A stretch of 64,000 bases of DNA from Rhynochetos jubatus (Eukaryota; Chordata; Aves; Eurypygiformes; Rhynochetidae). This document shows positions 13,446 to 25,233 of this stretch, one piece after another. The number at the start of each line of letters is the position of its first letter. The stretch's first letter is position 1. The stretch covers positions 95,267,086 through 95,331,085 of the forward strand of contig CM050650.1 in NCBI GenBank assembly GCA_027574665.1, given 5' to 3'. The notes beneath the pieces were generated by a model that was not told the origin of the DNA, did no database searches, and saw nothing but the letters and a program-made list of their open reading frames with translations. A program made the position numbers and the translations under genes.

Positions 13446-14153
13446 TGTCGTGGTTTAACCTCGACTAGCAATTAAATACCACAAAGCTGCTTGCTTACCT
13501 CCCCCGCACCCATCCAGTGGAGGAGAATCAGAGGAAAATACAAGGAAGCTCGTGGACTGAGATAAGAACAATTTAATAATTGAATATATTGAATGTTAAA
13601 GTGATACTAATAATATTAACAATACTACTAACATAAAATAATTAAAATAATAAAAAATAAAACAATTGCTCACCACCTGCCAACCATTACCCAGTAGGTC
13701 CTGAGTAGTGACAGCCAGAGCCCAAAAGCAATTGCAGCAGAGTTCAAGCTAGCCCCATGAGTGAGAAAGTGACCAGGAAAAACAACCAACCCACTACCTA
13801 ACAAACTAACAAAATGAACGACCTAATGCATGAACAAACAAGTTAATTAGCTAAATAAGCCCCACCCCCTGGCTTATATATTGAGCATGGTGTGCTATAG
13901 AATGTAATACTTTTTTGGTCAATTTGGGTCAGCTGTCTGAAGTGCAATCCCCCAACACTGCTTGTTGTGAGATAGTTGGGAATGCAGCTTCAGTATCAGA
14001 AGCTGAGAAAGACCTTGAATTGGGGAAAGCACTCCCCAACACCAGCTAAAACCACCACTGTTATCAGTAGTCTTCTCAGGGCAAATCCAAAACATAGCCT
14101 TATACCAGCTATGTGAAGAAAATTAACTTTGGCCTGACTAAAACCAGCACACA
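13446..14153 (+). mobile_element. Solo LTR of an avian endogenous retrovirus, complete ends
   Basis: The element opens with TGTCGTGGTTTAACC and closes with 'aaaaccagcacaca', the TG...CA form of an LTR. It is bounded by a perfect 5-bp target duplication, ccttg (13441-13445 and 14154-14158). Internal landmarks of the family are present: an ATAA/TTAA-rich block after 'gataagaacaatttaataa', then 'gctcaccacctgccaacc', a TATA-like 'cttatatattgagcatg', 'ggtcagctgtc' and 'aaatccaaaacatagcc'. There are no coding genes, so this is a solo LTR left after recombination between two LTRs. The 5-bp duplication is more typical of class III (ERVL-like) elements or some class I elements than of class II. It is a fossil of moderate age. 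Confidence 0.88.
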
Positions 14154-17100
14154 CCTTGAAAGAATAGTTCCCATTGGCGCAGAGATGGAAAGGGTTTTTC
14201 TTTACACTTTTGGTCACTGTTGGCATCTGAGTTTTTTCCTAGATGCTTCATGTCTCTGCACCTGATTAAAAGCTGGTGATCCAGATACTGAGGGAAGATG
14301 CTAGAAGTTAGGCATTACAACAGCATTCCAGTGACAAGGTCACTAATGCCTATAGCTTTAAGCTTAAAATCATGTTATTTATTGCTCATATATTTATCCT
14401 TTTGAATGTGTATGTGTTTGTGTTTTAACAAATTTTTATTACATGTGTTCGAAGGAAATTTTCAGATACATTCAACTCTGAAGGATGGAGGATATAAATA
14501 AGTACAAGTATGATGTGCTGCCAGGGAGCAGAAATTGACTGAGACGCAATGAGGAAAATGTGGCTAGGACAGGAATAAGGGAAGGAAACAAAGGGTTATT
14601 CAGAAGGGAGTAGGAATGAGTGTCAAAGGGACACAGTCACAGCAGTGGGAGATACACAACAGTCCCTGGATGAGATGCAAAATTGGCACAGCCTGCTCCT
14701 GCTCTAGCTGTCTTTTACTTTCATACTGTGGCTTACAGTAACTGACAGTATATCTAGCATATCTGCCAATCCATTTTGAGTAACTTTTTAGTAATAAATC
14801 ATTCCTCTTCCTCCTTATTCCCAAACCCAGTCCATTCTCCTGAAAAATTGGAACTGTGGGTAGAAGTGTAGAATAGTTTGTTACCCTTTCCTATAAAGTA
14901 TTGCCAAACTTCATAATAATTTAAGGAGACAAATGACTACAGGAAAAAATGTAAAATTTTGACTTCTGGCAATGGCATCAATTGTATTAAGTTAGGAAAT
15001 AAACCCCTTGTGACAAATATGTACTTTATTTTTAAAAAATTGCAAAGCGTGTTTTCTTTTGTTTTGTGTTGTGTTGTGTTTTGGTTTGCTTTGTGTTGTT
15101 TTATACCTGGGACTGGTGATAGAAGAACTTGTTTTAATTTATGGTTTGAAGAAATAGACTCTGTGCTTGGAAATATCCCATGTACCAGGCCAGCTACTGT
15201 GCAGGGTCATCACTTCCTTTCTCCTAGGCAGTCAAACTGGTAAAAATAAAATAAATTTAAAAATCCTTACATATGAGACTCCAGAAGGCTTCTGAAATAG
15301 TGGAAGTAATTAGATAACAATACCAAGGAAATTGGCCTTCTATGACTAGAACGGAATGAACATTATTCTATTATACTCAGATTTTGTCAATGTATGCACA
15401 GAGTCACTATACAAGTAATGTATACCTTGCATACAGCCATATGTTATGGATAGATAAGTTTCAGCTGTTGTGCTGAGTCTTTACATTACAAACATGATGG
15501 TTGGTGACCAATAGTGTCACATGTTGATACAAAATTGTTAAATATTAAGTGTTTTCAGTAAAAAGGAATTTGCGTCATACTGTTATCTAAAAACAAACAC
15601 CTATTTTAGGTAAGATGATAAAAGAAAGAGGGAACTTTCAATTACTGGGGGTCTTCAGATCCACTTTCTTCCACACAAAGATTAGCATGGAAGTATTCAA
15701 AGGATGGAGTGAATCAGATATGGTACCAGTGTATATTTGGTCCCTCACAAGCTTAAGGATGTCTCTCAGCCCCATGTTGAACAACTTGCACAGCTACTTT
15801 ACAAATTAAGGTCTTCCACTGTCTTTGAGAGCTCACTCGCCTGCCCTTCAAAATCATCTTCCTGGCACTTCCTGTCTTCTTTATTTAAGTTATACTTTTC
15901 TACCCTTGAAGAGAGTACTTTGATAAGCCATGACAAAGGATTTTCTTGTTGCTTATACTCTCTAATGCAAAGTTTGTAACATTAATATCTTCTTGTTATT
16001 TGGAATTATTTTTATTCCTAAAAGTGCCAAAGGCAACAAAAGAAAAGTACACTTTTAATGCTAAAATACTGTACAAAAGGATTTTATATATAACCACAGT
16101 AACAAAAGCTCTTTTCTCTGTGGGAAAGACCTATTTCCCTTACCTGACAAACATCGCTTCCATATACTTGTTATTCCTGCACGTTCTAGTGATTAGTTGG
16201 GCGGCTGTGAGAGTTATTTGCATCTTTCTTCCCTGCTACAGCATTGTTGCCTGGGGAGAGTTGGAAACCTTGCTTAATATTAATGAAATAATTTGGGACA
16301 TGGAGCAGTGCACTAACTTCTGCTGCCTGGGCTGTAATATTAGTCCTCATTAAAGCTTGTGGAAGTTCATCTCACATTCAATTACAGATGCCTAAAAACT
16401 GTTTTCCAGGCAATCTGTGCTCCTTAGAAAAGAGAAAAGGGGGAGGAAAGGATCTGTGTTCCCCCTGGGGTTTCCTGCTCTCTTTGCATATAATACTGCC
16501 AACCAGCTGGGAGATTTTGTTAAGTGACTTATTGGTCAGAGAGATGTCACATTGAGAGATGATGTATGACTCTGGGCTTCTGCTCTAAGTTCTAGCAGAA
16601 GTAATGCAGTAGTCTCAAAGGAATATTGAAAGTTGTATCTGTAACTGCTTCAGAAAAGCTGCCACATTCATAATGTTGTTCTAAAATCTAGACAAGTAAA
16701 AGCTCTGCTTTTCTTCCGAGAGCATAACATTTTGTACACTGTTAACCCTTTTGAATATGAATCTAATGGGGTTGCCTTTGTTCAGTGAATGGCTGCAGGA
16801 GGTGGAAGTTCAGGAGGAAGAGAGAAAGCAGGCAGGTTATACACTACTTACGCCGGTTGCTTTTTTGTGTTCTTCTATTTTTTTCTGTAATCAATAGAAA
16901 AAAAACCCATGATTCATTTGTAAATGCAATAGTTTAGAACCACATCACAAGGTCAGTTCTAATGGTTTATGAGAAGAGGAGGCAACTAATAGAAAATATG
17001 AATTATTTCAGTGTTGATTTTGAATTATGCTTTGGCTGAGGGTCTTTATTTTTCAAAAGCTGTAAAATTTTAAATTACATTTTTTCCTCTAAATCTTTTT

Positions 17101-17929
17101 ATTTCAGTCTCATTGAAGACAACACTTTCTGTATTTTGCTGCCTGCTTTTATGAGAAAACATCCATTCACATTATAAAATATCATTTTATAGGCTATAGT
17201 TTAAGATACTGGATGTATTTGTCAGTCAGAAACAAGAATCTACCTGCAGCTGAAAAAATCAACACATACAGGGCAGAAAATGATTACCAAATATTTTCTG
17301 GTGTTAATATTCTTTCTTTCTTTTTTCTTTTAATTAAAAGTAAAAAGAATTTAAACTCAATTGCCATAAAAGGATCGTAAAATACCATATGATAAAATTT
17401 AAAAATATTAATTTAAATTCTGGACTGTAATTGATTTTTCTGTCATAACAGGAAATTTGTTTTACTGAGATATAACTTAGACCACAGAGAGGTTCCCTGA
17501 GATAGGTGTTTTAGAAGAGAAATTTTAAATTGGGAATGATCGTTACATGCAATATACGTTACACATATTGTTGCCCTAGTTTAGACTGAATTACTTATTA
17601 TCTGGAGGACAGTCTCCACTGCTTGCAAGTGGGACATTATTTCTACCTGAAACACTGGAAAAAATGAAGAGTTCCCTTTGAAGTCTTCTGCACTGCACAT
17701 GTCATTAATGTTAACTGTTGATCTATGCTGTAATTTTTGTTATTTGAAAAGGTAATGAATGTTGCTGCCTCCCATAGTTCTTCACTGTCATCTTAATCCT
17801 ATTAATATTATTTAATTATTTGTTACAGCATATAAATATATAGCATATATTGGTCAAAGAGCACCTTCAGATGAAGCTAAGGAACTGTTTTTACAGAGAA
17901 TGTAAACAGCTGTAGCTCCACTGATCTGC
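14154..17929. other. AT-rich single-copy DNA, no gene supported
   Basis: Contains a low-complexity (TTTTG/TTGTG)n patch at 15055-15105. A 135-codon open frame at 15946-16353 has no recognisable domain and is treated as chance. The block around 16200-16620 is less AT-rich than its surroundings and may be conserved non-coding DNA, but that cannot be judged from one sequence. Confidence 0.5.
15055..15105 (+). repeat. Low-complexity T/G tract
   Basis: Repeated TTTTG and TTGTG units. Simple repeat with no flanking element recognised. Confidence 0.8.
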
Positions 17930-18250
17930 TTGACATCAGAAAAGCATCTGGCTTTCAGCATTAATTACTATTTTAGTCCAGTATTGTTCACCGTGAAGAG
18001 TGATGATGCATCTACTACACCTGAAAGGCAAAGATGGAATTGCTTTGCATGGTTCAGTTGCTTTTTAAAGATTTCCCAAATGCTCATCAACTCTGAGGCC
18101 TTTCTCATGTACTTTAAGCTTCCTCTGTTCCATCTGATCATGACTTTATTTGCATGTTTAGCAAACCGGTCAGAGCTATGGCATGCTCAGCATGCTGATG
18201 ACAACCAGCTCCATACCCATGTAACCTGGCAGAGTGCTCTAATGTAAGAA
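17930..18250 (+). mobile_element. Ancient L2-like LINE reverse-transcriptase relic
   Basis: The plus frame is open for 105 codons and contains HADDNQLHT near its end. This matches the L2-type RT catalytic block YADDTQLY. The upstream stretch beginning LFHLIM aligns at identical spacing with the L2 pattern LF-x-I-Y-M ... H-C-YADD: in both, the ADD starts at residue 24 counting from the L of LF, and the M falls at residue 6. The first catalytic-box residue is H instead of Y, and several glycines are replaced. No LINE 3' end is seen, and the part before about 18100 is not clearly alignable. L2 elements stopped moving in birds long ago, so this would be a very old fossil. The family call is from memory of the motif, not from a search. 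Confidence 0.5.
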
Positions 18251-19977
18251 GGTGTTTATACTCTGGTAATAACATTTTTGCTTTTAATAACAATTTAAAA
18301 AGGTTTCTGAAGATTTTTGCTTGGTTTCTTGAGAGATTTTTTGCACTTACACCATTGCTTTTGCTTTTAAAGCATACATTTTTTACAGTTCATTTACAGT
18401 ATGGCCTAACTGCTTATGATATTTAAAAAAAATAAATACCTATTAGGTGAAGGTTTAAAAACAATATGCTGGGCACACATAGTAATGGTTTCAATGACAT
18501 TTTGTGTGGAGTTTGAGCAAAGAGGCTGAATATACCCTTTCAATGGCTGGATTGAAATGACATATCATAATGGCTCCAAAGGAGCTGTTACAATCTACCC
18601 AGTCAATGATCCATGAACTAAGAAGGATTTACTCAATTTGAAACCAATACCTTCTAACATGTTAAAAAATAAACAAACAAACTCTCCTATGCTCTGCTGA
18701 TCCAGACATTTCCTCCTCTACTCACAGGTAGTGCACCTATCTTCTGCCTCATCCTTGTAGTTCTTGCTACGCTGGCTTCTGAAGTACCTGAAGGACTTAA
18801 AATGGGAAAATGTTTTAGTCTGCTTTGATATTACTGTCAATGGTATTTTCAGCTCCCGGGAAGAAGTATGGAAAATTTTCAAATTAATGTGTTTATTAAT
18901 AATTTTAGAAAAATGAATCTGCATTCTCTATTGAACCACAGACAGGAGAGCAACTTTGGAGTAATTATATATCTTACCAAGTACTTTTGCTCCCTGCCTG
19001 AAAAAGTGGATTTACAAACTACTACTTCTTTAAACAATTCAGTGATGGAAAAAAAATCTACAAATGCCTCCAGTGTGTAAAGATGAGTCTGTGGTAAGAA
19101 TCATACATGTGTAATTAGAACTTAGTGAAAACAATCCTGTGGAAAATCCCTAGGAAACCAACATAATCCTTGTAAATGGATAATAATAGACTTATGTTTC
19201 TGCATGATGCTGGATCTGTTTTCCTCTTTGTTTTAAAGACATGAAATGCTATGATTTTTTTTTAAAAAGCTAAGCAGGTATGATGTCACTCTGTGCCATT
19301 AAGAGTTCATTTACTGGATAGAAACAACTTCAAAAGATGCCAAGTTTTGTGAAAAATATTTACCTTGCAGATGGAATTCCTGTTACCTAAAGGTGAGAAG
19401 GTGACTAGGCTAGACTAGATACCTGTGTTTTACTTGGTCAAATGTGGATATTAAACCTAAAATATGATAATTCCTAATATACTTTTATACACCAATTAGT
19501 GTTTTAACTGTCTAACAGTCCAAATCATTTGTACAGTTATAATATGACACAATGCATTTTAGGTCTGAATTATGCTGTTTGTCATGTGAATCTGGAACAC
19601 ATATGTATGTAATCTATAAAATTTAAAGAACTGTGCATGTAAACTTGGGAGGGAAAAAATATCCAAAATATTAACTTTACCCTAACGAAAATCACATACC
19701 TGATATTTGCACAATGTACACAAACAAAATTTATTTTAGACAGGACAAAAGCCAACTGAGGATCTTGACATATTTATTCATTAAAATGTTGATAAAACAT
19801 TACACAATCATCAGGAGAAAATGTATGTTCTTCTTATAGGTACTTTATAATAAATACTATAGTACAATAAACAACACAGTACACAATATGAACATATACG
19901 TATTGAAATAATAAGTAATACTGACAAGGAGAAATAATTTCAAAATGAGATCTTTAAGCTCAGGATGAGCTTTGAGT
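18251..19977. other. AT-rich single-copy DNA, no gene seen
   Basis: Short open frames only, without motifs. No recent repeat recognised. Confidence 0.5.
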
Positions 19978-20046
19978 CTTAGGAGTGAACTAGATGATCT
20001 CTGGAGGTCCCTTCATCCCAAAATTGTTTCACTAGTCTATGATTTT
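19978..20046 (+). mobile_element. Short CR1 LINE 3'-end relic
   Basis: 'gaactagatgatctctggag' followed by 'gtcccttcatccca' and then 'agtctatgatttt' matches the standard CR1 3' end (ggactagatgatctctggag, gtcccttccaaccc, attctatgatt). Only about 70 bp remain, heavily 5' truncated and somewhat diverged. Confidence 0.65.
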
Positions 20047-21287
20047 ACAGTTCATAGCTTCCTGGAGAAGAATGAACATATAGGAAATAAATAAATGTTT
20101 AAGACACAGTACACTAATTAATATGCAGAAAAAAATTACCACCTAAACCATACTGTTACAGAAGGGAGAATGTCAAGATCCTGATATTTCTGCTAATACT
20201 TATGTTTCAGATGGCAAAAAAAAGAAAAAAATGAGCATATAAGTAGTCATTAACATCAAAACCCCAACATATGGAATTGCGGCACACATAGTAATAGTAA
20301 CAGTCCATAATTCTTCGGAATTGTGCCTACTTGTCTTTACTACATCTTAAAGCTCCAGCCATTGTCGGTGGAGGTATTACACAGGAAGAACTTAGAGAAG
20401 CATAAAAATTATTCAATGCATAAGTTGCCTGATGTTTGTTTACTAGAATCTGAAGTCAAAATAAACTATTACTCATTCCTGAACAGGTTGACAGTTTCAA
20501 TGAAATGCTTGACTTAAAAAGAATTTCCATCAGTTATGATGTTGGATCTTATATCCATAATACATAAAAAGGGGAAAGGTAAGATCAATGTACTGTAGCT
20601 TCTTCAGACATGAGTCTTTTCTAATTCAGATGTAACTGTTGTTAAAAAAAATTGAAAATATTTATAAAAAACACATAGTACCAAACACTGACATACTTCC
20701 GAAGTAAAGAATCCTTGTTCATTTGGATCAAAGAGAGATTCATTGTTATGAATTATATATTCTTAAAAATTATTACTGTTTTTTTCCTAAATGTGTAAAA
20801 AATCTACACAAATGCTATGCCCTACTTAAAATCTCAGCAAAAGGTGTGTTTTCAAATATAATCACATATTTTGAAAGATTGACTAAAAATAACCCAGCAG
20901 TAGTGATAAATTTTAAAAGGAATTACATCTTTGTCAAAGTCCCATTTACTCAGTTGAATATCATGCTTAGATAATATCTACCACCATATGTAACTTTCAT
21001 ATATGACACATGTTAATTAGATGTGCCTATTGCAACATCTGTATTAGGTTTTACTTGAGGAAAAGAGAGACATGCAGGCACACAGAAACATTGATCCATC
21101 CACCCATCCATCTGCCTATCTATGAAAGAAATTTATCAAATATAAAGCCATCAAAAGTGATGATAAGAATGTTGCATTTAACTAAGAAAAATAGTAGGTA
21201 TGTGTTCTCTTCCCTAAATTTATAGTCATTCAGTGTTTTAAAAAAAAAAAATTCTCAGTCTAAACAGTAGCAATCAAATATAGAAAA
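20047..21287. other. AT-rich single-copy DNA, no gene seen
   Basis: No supported gene or repeat. Confidence 0.5.
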
Positions 21288-21442
21288 GTTAACATCTGAT
21301 GCCAAGTTGTTATAAATGCAGTGAGTTCAAATGACTGCATCTCCTCTGCACAAGGTCATCCGCTAGACTTATGAATCTTACTATTCACTCACTTTATGGA
21401 CTTTATATCCAATTGCTTTATTTCACTTTTACAGTACATAAA
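21288..21442 (-). repeat. Inverted duplicate copy A: CR1 3' flank, shared with 39849-40003
   Basis: This is the DNA immediately beyond the 3' end of the minus-strand CR1 at 21443-22040. It has no CR1 character. The same sequence occurs in inverted orientation inside the CR1 composite at 39.8-40.0 kb. Together with the adjoining 68 bp of CR1, the shared tract is 223 bp on each side without length differences and with four mismatches by eye. Because the tract is the natural flank of the CR1 here, this copy is inferred to be the source. Confidence 0.85.
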
Positions 21443-22040
21443 ATCAGAGAATCTTTAGGTTGGAAAAGACCTCCAGGGATGGTGACTCAACCACATCCCT
21501 GGACAGCCTGTTGCAATGCTTAACAACCCTTTCAGTGAAGAAATTTTCCCTAATATCCAATCTAATCCTCCCCTGGTACAACTTGAGGCCACTTCCTTTT
21601 GTCCTATCACTTGTCACTCGGGAGAAGAGACTAACACCAACCTCTCTGCAACCTCCTCTCAGGTAGTTGTAGAGAGCATAAGGTTTCCCCTGAACTTTTT
21701 CTTTTCCAGGCTAAACAATCCTGGTTCCCTTAGCTGCTCCTCACAGGACTTGTGCTCCAGACCCTTCACCAGTTTTGTTGCCCTTCTCTGGACATGGTCC
21801 AGCACCTCAATGTCTTTCCTGTAGTGAGGGGCCCAAAACTAGACACGGTTATCGAGGTGTGGCCGCACCAGTGCCCAGTACAGGGGGACAAGCACTTCTG
21901 TAGTCCTGCTGGCTGCACTATTTCTGATATAAGCCAGGATACCATTGGCCTTCTTGCCCACCCGGGCACACTGATGGCTCTTATTCAGCTGGTTGTCAAC
22001 CAACACCCCCAGGGTCCTTTTATGCCAGGCAGCTTTCCTT
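21443..22040 (-). mobile_element. CR1 LINE fragment: late ORF2 and 3' region
   Basis: Read on the minus strand it starts near the CR1 segment 'gaaagctgcc...' and covers the C-terminal part of ORF2. The matching order is 'gtgttggttgacaacca', 'cagtgtgcccgggtgg', 'ttttgggcccctcactac', 'gaggtgctgga', 'catgtccagagaagggca', 'tgataggacaaaaggaa' and 'accatccctgga'. ORF2 is no longer open throughout. The 3' UTR has an internal deletion joining 'accatccctggag' directly to 'gtcttttccaacct', so most of the usual 3' UTR between them is missing. A short CR1-type tail (attctctgat) follows. It is 5' truncated, as is usual for CR1. The deletion junction is shared with the copy at 39.8 kb. Confidence 0.93.
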
Positions 22041-22348
22041 AAGAAAAAGGCTTGTTGAGAATCAGCATCATTATTTTACTGTAATTATTTAACTACATGG
22101 TTACATAGTGCTATACTCAGGCGTTTAATAATCCAATGATAATGATAAGTGTGATAGCAGCAGTATCAAAATAAATTTGCCCATTAAATTATGTGCCACA
22201 CTCTTAGACTTCTCTGGATATTTTGCAAAAACTTTGAAAACTCATCAAATCTCTCTATTCTTAAACTAAGTAGGGCAATAGTTGTAGAAATCTTTAAGAC
22301 TTCACAGATATTTCCTTTCCTTTCTTTGTTATTATGAGGTAAGTTTGC
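22041..22348. other. AT-rich spacer between two CR1 fragments
   Basis: About 300 bp of single-copy DNA separating two minus-strand CR1 pieces. No similarity to CR1 is visible in it. Confidence 0.6.
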
Positions 22349-22488
22349 TCATAGAATCATTTAGGTTGGAAGAGATCCTTAAGATCATCAAGTCCAACCA
22401 TTAGCGTAACACTGCCAACTTCAACACTAAACCATGTCCCTAAGTGCCACATCTACGTGTCCTTTAAATACCTCCAGGGATGGTGACT
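22349..22488 (-). mobile_element. CR1 LINE 3'-end fragment, about 140 bp
   Basis: On the plus strand it begins 'tcatagaatcatttaggttg' and runs through 'gatcatcaagtccaacc' and 'aaaccatgtccctaagtgcc' to 'cctccagggatggtgact'. This is the reverse complement of a CR1 3' UTR with its octamer tail. Its 5' truncation falls exactly at the CR1 motif agtcaccatccctgg, the same motif at which the two neighbouring CR1 rearrangements break. Confidence 0.93.
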
Positions 22489-24711
22489 TAAAGTACCTTA
22501 TCTCACTTGTGTGCATATGTCATGAGCAGTGAGACATGCTCTTAGGTTAAATCAGTGTAATATTAATAAACAATGATGAGAATGAAGTACCGAAGCTAAC
22601 TGTTAGAGCAGTGAAAGGTCATGAATTTGCCTTCTATGTATGTAGCTTGTTAAATTTTAAGTAAAAATAAATTCATATTAAAAACTCTCCAAAAGAAGTC
22701 TGAAATATGAAATGTTTAATTTTAAAGTGTAGTTAACCTTTAGTACTTACACAGAAAAGACAGAAAAGTGTTCATAATTTTGTCAAATGTTTTTCTCTTA
22801 AATTATATAATCCTTGAGGTGGAATACATACAACATTGTTTTGTAATTACTTTTGTGACTTACATTATGGACTTTCTACAATGCCTTACATAAACATAAC
22901 TTAATACTATTTTAAGCAATCAATTTCTTTGACGTATGAGTAACTCTATGTATACATGATAGTTATATATAGTTTCTGTCTGAAAAAAGTGCTATTACAT
23001 GGAAAATTGTTCATATTTCATTTATATTGCTGAGCATAAATTTGGAAACCCTATAAGCACTCAGCAGATGTTACTAAGTTTTATAGAAAAGCCTCTAAAC
23101 ATTATACCAGCATGAACTACAGTATGTTCTCCAGTTCTGAAAACATGTTAATGCATGGCATTTTAATATATTTTTTTTTTTTTTTTTTTTACCCCTAGTT
23201 TCAGGTAAATGTAGACCTTAAAATTTATAAGGTTTTTAACATTTTTCCAATGTATTAAAATCTGTATAATACAGGAATTCCACTATAATAAGGTTTAAAT
23301 CATGTTTTTGGTTGTATGAAAAAAGCAGTATGTCAAAATGATACATCAAATGCGGTGCCACAGGAGTCATGACAGAGCAATAGACAGAAGATAAAATTTA
23401 GTTTGCAAACCAATTTCTCAAACTCTTAGATTTTATTATGCTACTTGCGCTATAATATAGGAATACTTGGATGTTTTTATAAAGGACTAGTCCCATAACA
23501 GACTTATGATCAATGGAGGTTTAAGCTGCAGAAAGCATGATGGACTTGAAAATAAGGAACTAATGCTTCTGGCTGTATCTGCAGTAGTAAATTCAGCTAT
23601 GCAGTGTAAGTTGATTTGTTGAATGAAATATTTGGGACTGGGTACCTGAGACCCACAGTACACATATGTTCCAACAGTCCTGCTTATATTAGCTCTAGTT
23701 TGGCCACATGGACTGAAACCCCCTCAGTGGCTGGAGGTCCACTGCTAGAGTATGTAATTTGGTTTAATCTTAAAAGAATCCAGTTCATGTGTTCTAAGAC
23801 TACAGGGTGATATGGTCTTCCACCTTAGTAAATGGAGAAGATTTGCAGATTGTTTAAAAAGAACTCTCCTCATTTAAAACACTAGGGTAGATATAAACTC
23901 AGTGTGCTATGGATACTATTCAGAATTCTGTTTTAAATACCATTCAGATTTCTTTCTTAAACAATGCAGTATTTTTTTCAGGTACAAAAGAATTAGTATG
24001 ATTATCTTTGACTCCCTAGAAGTGACTCTTCACCAGAGCCCGATCAACTTATTTTACTTGTTTGATCTCATGCTTTAAGAAATATTTAATGCACTTACAG
24101 GCCGGAGCTGTATATTTCAGAAAGCATAAACTATAGCTTAAAGGCCATTCTGATGATAAATATTAATGAAAATATGAAACTTTATTTATAGGCATAGAAG
24201 CTCTATGTGTTGCTTTTATATGAGGTCATTTATATGAGGTAAAGGCTATCTAAATGGTCCGAGTTTTCTACTACTTCCCATCAGATTTTACTTTTCCTAA
24301 AAATTAACTGTGGTGATTGTCCATTGTATTGTATTGCTACAGCAATGGCTCTTCATGTAGCAAATCTAAGTTTTGCATCAGCTTATGTTTAACACTTTCA
24401 TATCTGGCAGGAATCATTAACATTTCAGTGTGGTTATGCAGCTCAGTCTAATCACTGCAGAATTCCTGATTTGACCATTCAGCAAGAAAAAGGAAGAACT
24501 AGACTAAAGAGAGACACAGTTGTCTCCACGCCCTATATTTTCTTCTTCCCTGTGACCAAGAAGCTAGTACAGAAAAGGGACACAGGAAATAAGGTTGGAA
24601 AAATGGTAGAGTTAGGAGTTTCTTTGATATCTTTGCTGCTCTGAAGATTTCCTTAACCAACTCAAAAACAAAAAAAAGAGCTGAAAGAACAAGCACGTAG
24701 GTATTTCATGA
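22489..24711. other. AT-rich single-copy DNA, no gene seen
   Basis: Contains a 20-base T run at 23171-23190 and a near-duplicated 'ttatatgaggt' pair around 24217-24241. No gene supported. Confidence 0.5.
23171..23190. repeat. Poly-T run (20 bases)
   Basis: Uninterrupted T residues. Simple repeat. Confidence 0.9.
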
Positions 24712-24842
24712 CTACAAAAGGAGATGGCATAAGGCATCCCGCTTTTTGACTTGGGAGATCTGTTCTCTATGCAGCTGATGGCAGAATGACTGTTCTGTTG
24801 CATCGTGACTTCTGAGATTCTCAAATTTGCTTTTGTTCTTCA
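24712..24842 (-). CDS. Candidate terminal coding exon, minus strand, product unknown
   Basis: Read on the minus strand, it follows a good 3' splice site (tatttgttttccttgcag). Entered after two bases, it is open for 42 codons to a TAG stop. Readable runs include KNKSKFENLRSHDATEQ and HREQISQVKKRDALCHLLL. The incoming phase fits the outgoing phase of the candidate exon at 25074-25233: one base A plus the two bases TG gives a methionine codon at the junction. I recognise no family. The phase agreement has a one-in-three chance of arising at random, so the pair is a hypothesis only. Confidence 0.2.
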
Positions 24843-25073
24843 CTGCAAGGAAAACAAATATTTGTGGAGCACAAGATTAGATTGATGTTCAGGACAAATC
24901 CAGGGCTTTCAGTGTGGGGAGAGTGCCCTTGTCCCATTGTGTGTGAGGGGTTTTGAATTGTTTTGAATTGAGCAGGATAAGAATTTGATCCTCAGACTTC
25001 CATAAGTTTTTACTGTAGCCATCAGACATTAGAGTCTTGTTATTTCTCTCTTTCCACCGACATTCTACCTTAC

Positions 25074-25233
25074 TTGTGAAACCTTTACCAGGAATAAGTA
25101 TATCTCTGGGAATCACACTAGAGGTGTTAAAGTTGCTGTTCATCACATATGTTCTGGCAAATTCTAACGTTTGCTTCATTAAAAGAAAACAAACACTTCT
25201 GGACACTTTGGGATTGTCATTTTTGTTGTCAAC
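25074..25233 (-). CDS. Candidate 160-bp coding exon, minus strand, product unknown
   Basis: On the minus strand, a 3' splice site (cttttttctgcttgtctttag style, ending TTTAG) precedes GTTGAC. The frame is open for 53 codons to a strong 5' splice site, CACAA|GTAAGG, leaving one base over. Readable runs are PKVSRSVCFLLMKQTLEFAR and NTSSVIPRDILIPGKGFT. If the donor is not used, the frame runs on to a TGA at about 24888, giving 117 codons. Base composition is less AT-rich than the surroundings. I recognise no family, and no further upstream exon was found with matching phase. It may be a real exon, a decayed gene or a chance pseudo-exon. Confidence 0.22.

Noticed and set aside
15946-16353. 135-codon open frame, plus strand
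   Set aside because: No recognisable domain. It is leucine- and isoleucine-rich as expected from translating T-rich DNA, and no splice or gene context supports it.
19371-19392. 22-base micro-exon-like segment between ttgcag and gtgaga
   Set aside because: The pyrimidine tract is poor and 22 bases carry no coding evidence.
20488-20579. Exon-like segment between attcctgaacag and gtaaga
   Set aside because: The best frame stops before the donor, and no family was recognised.
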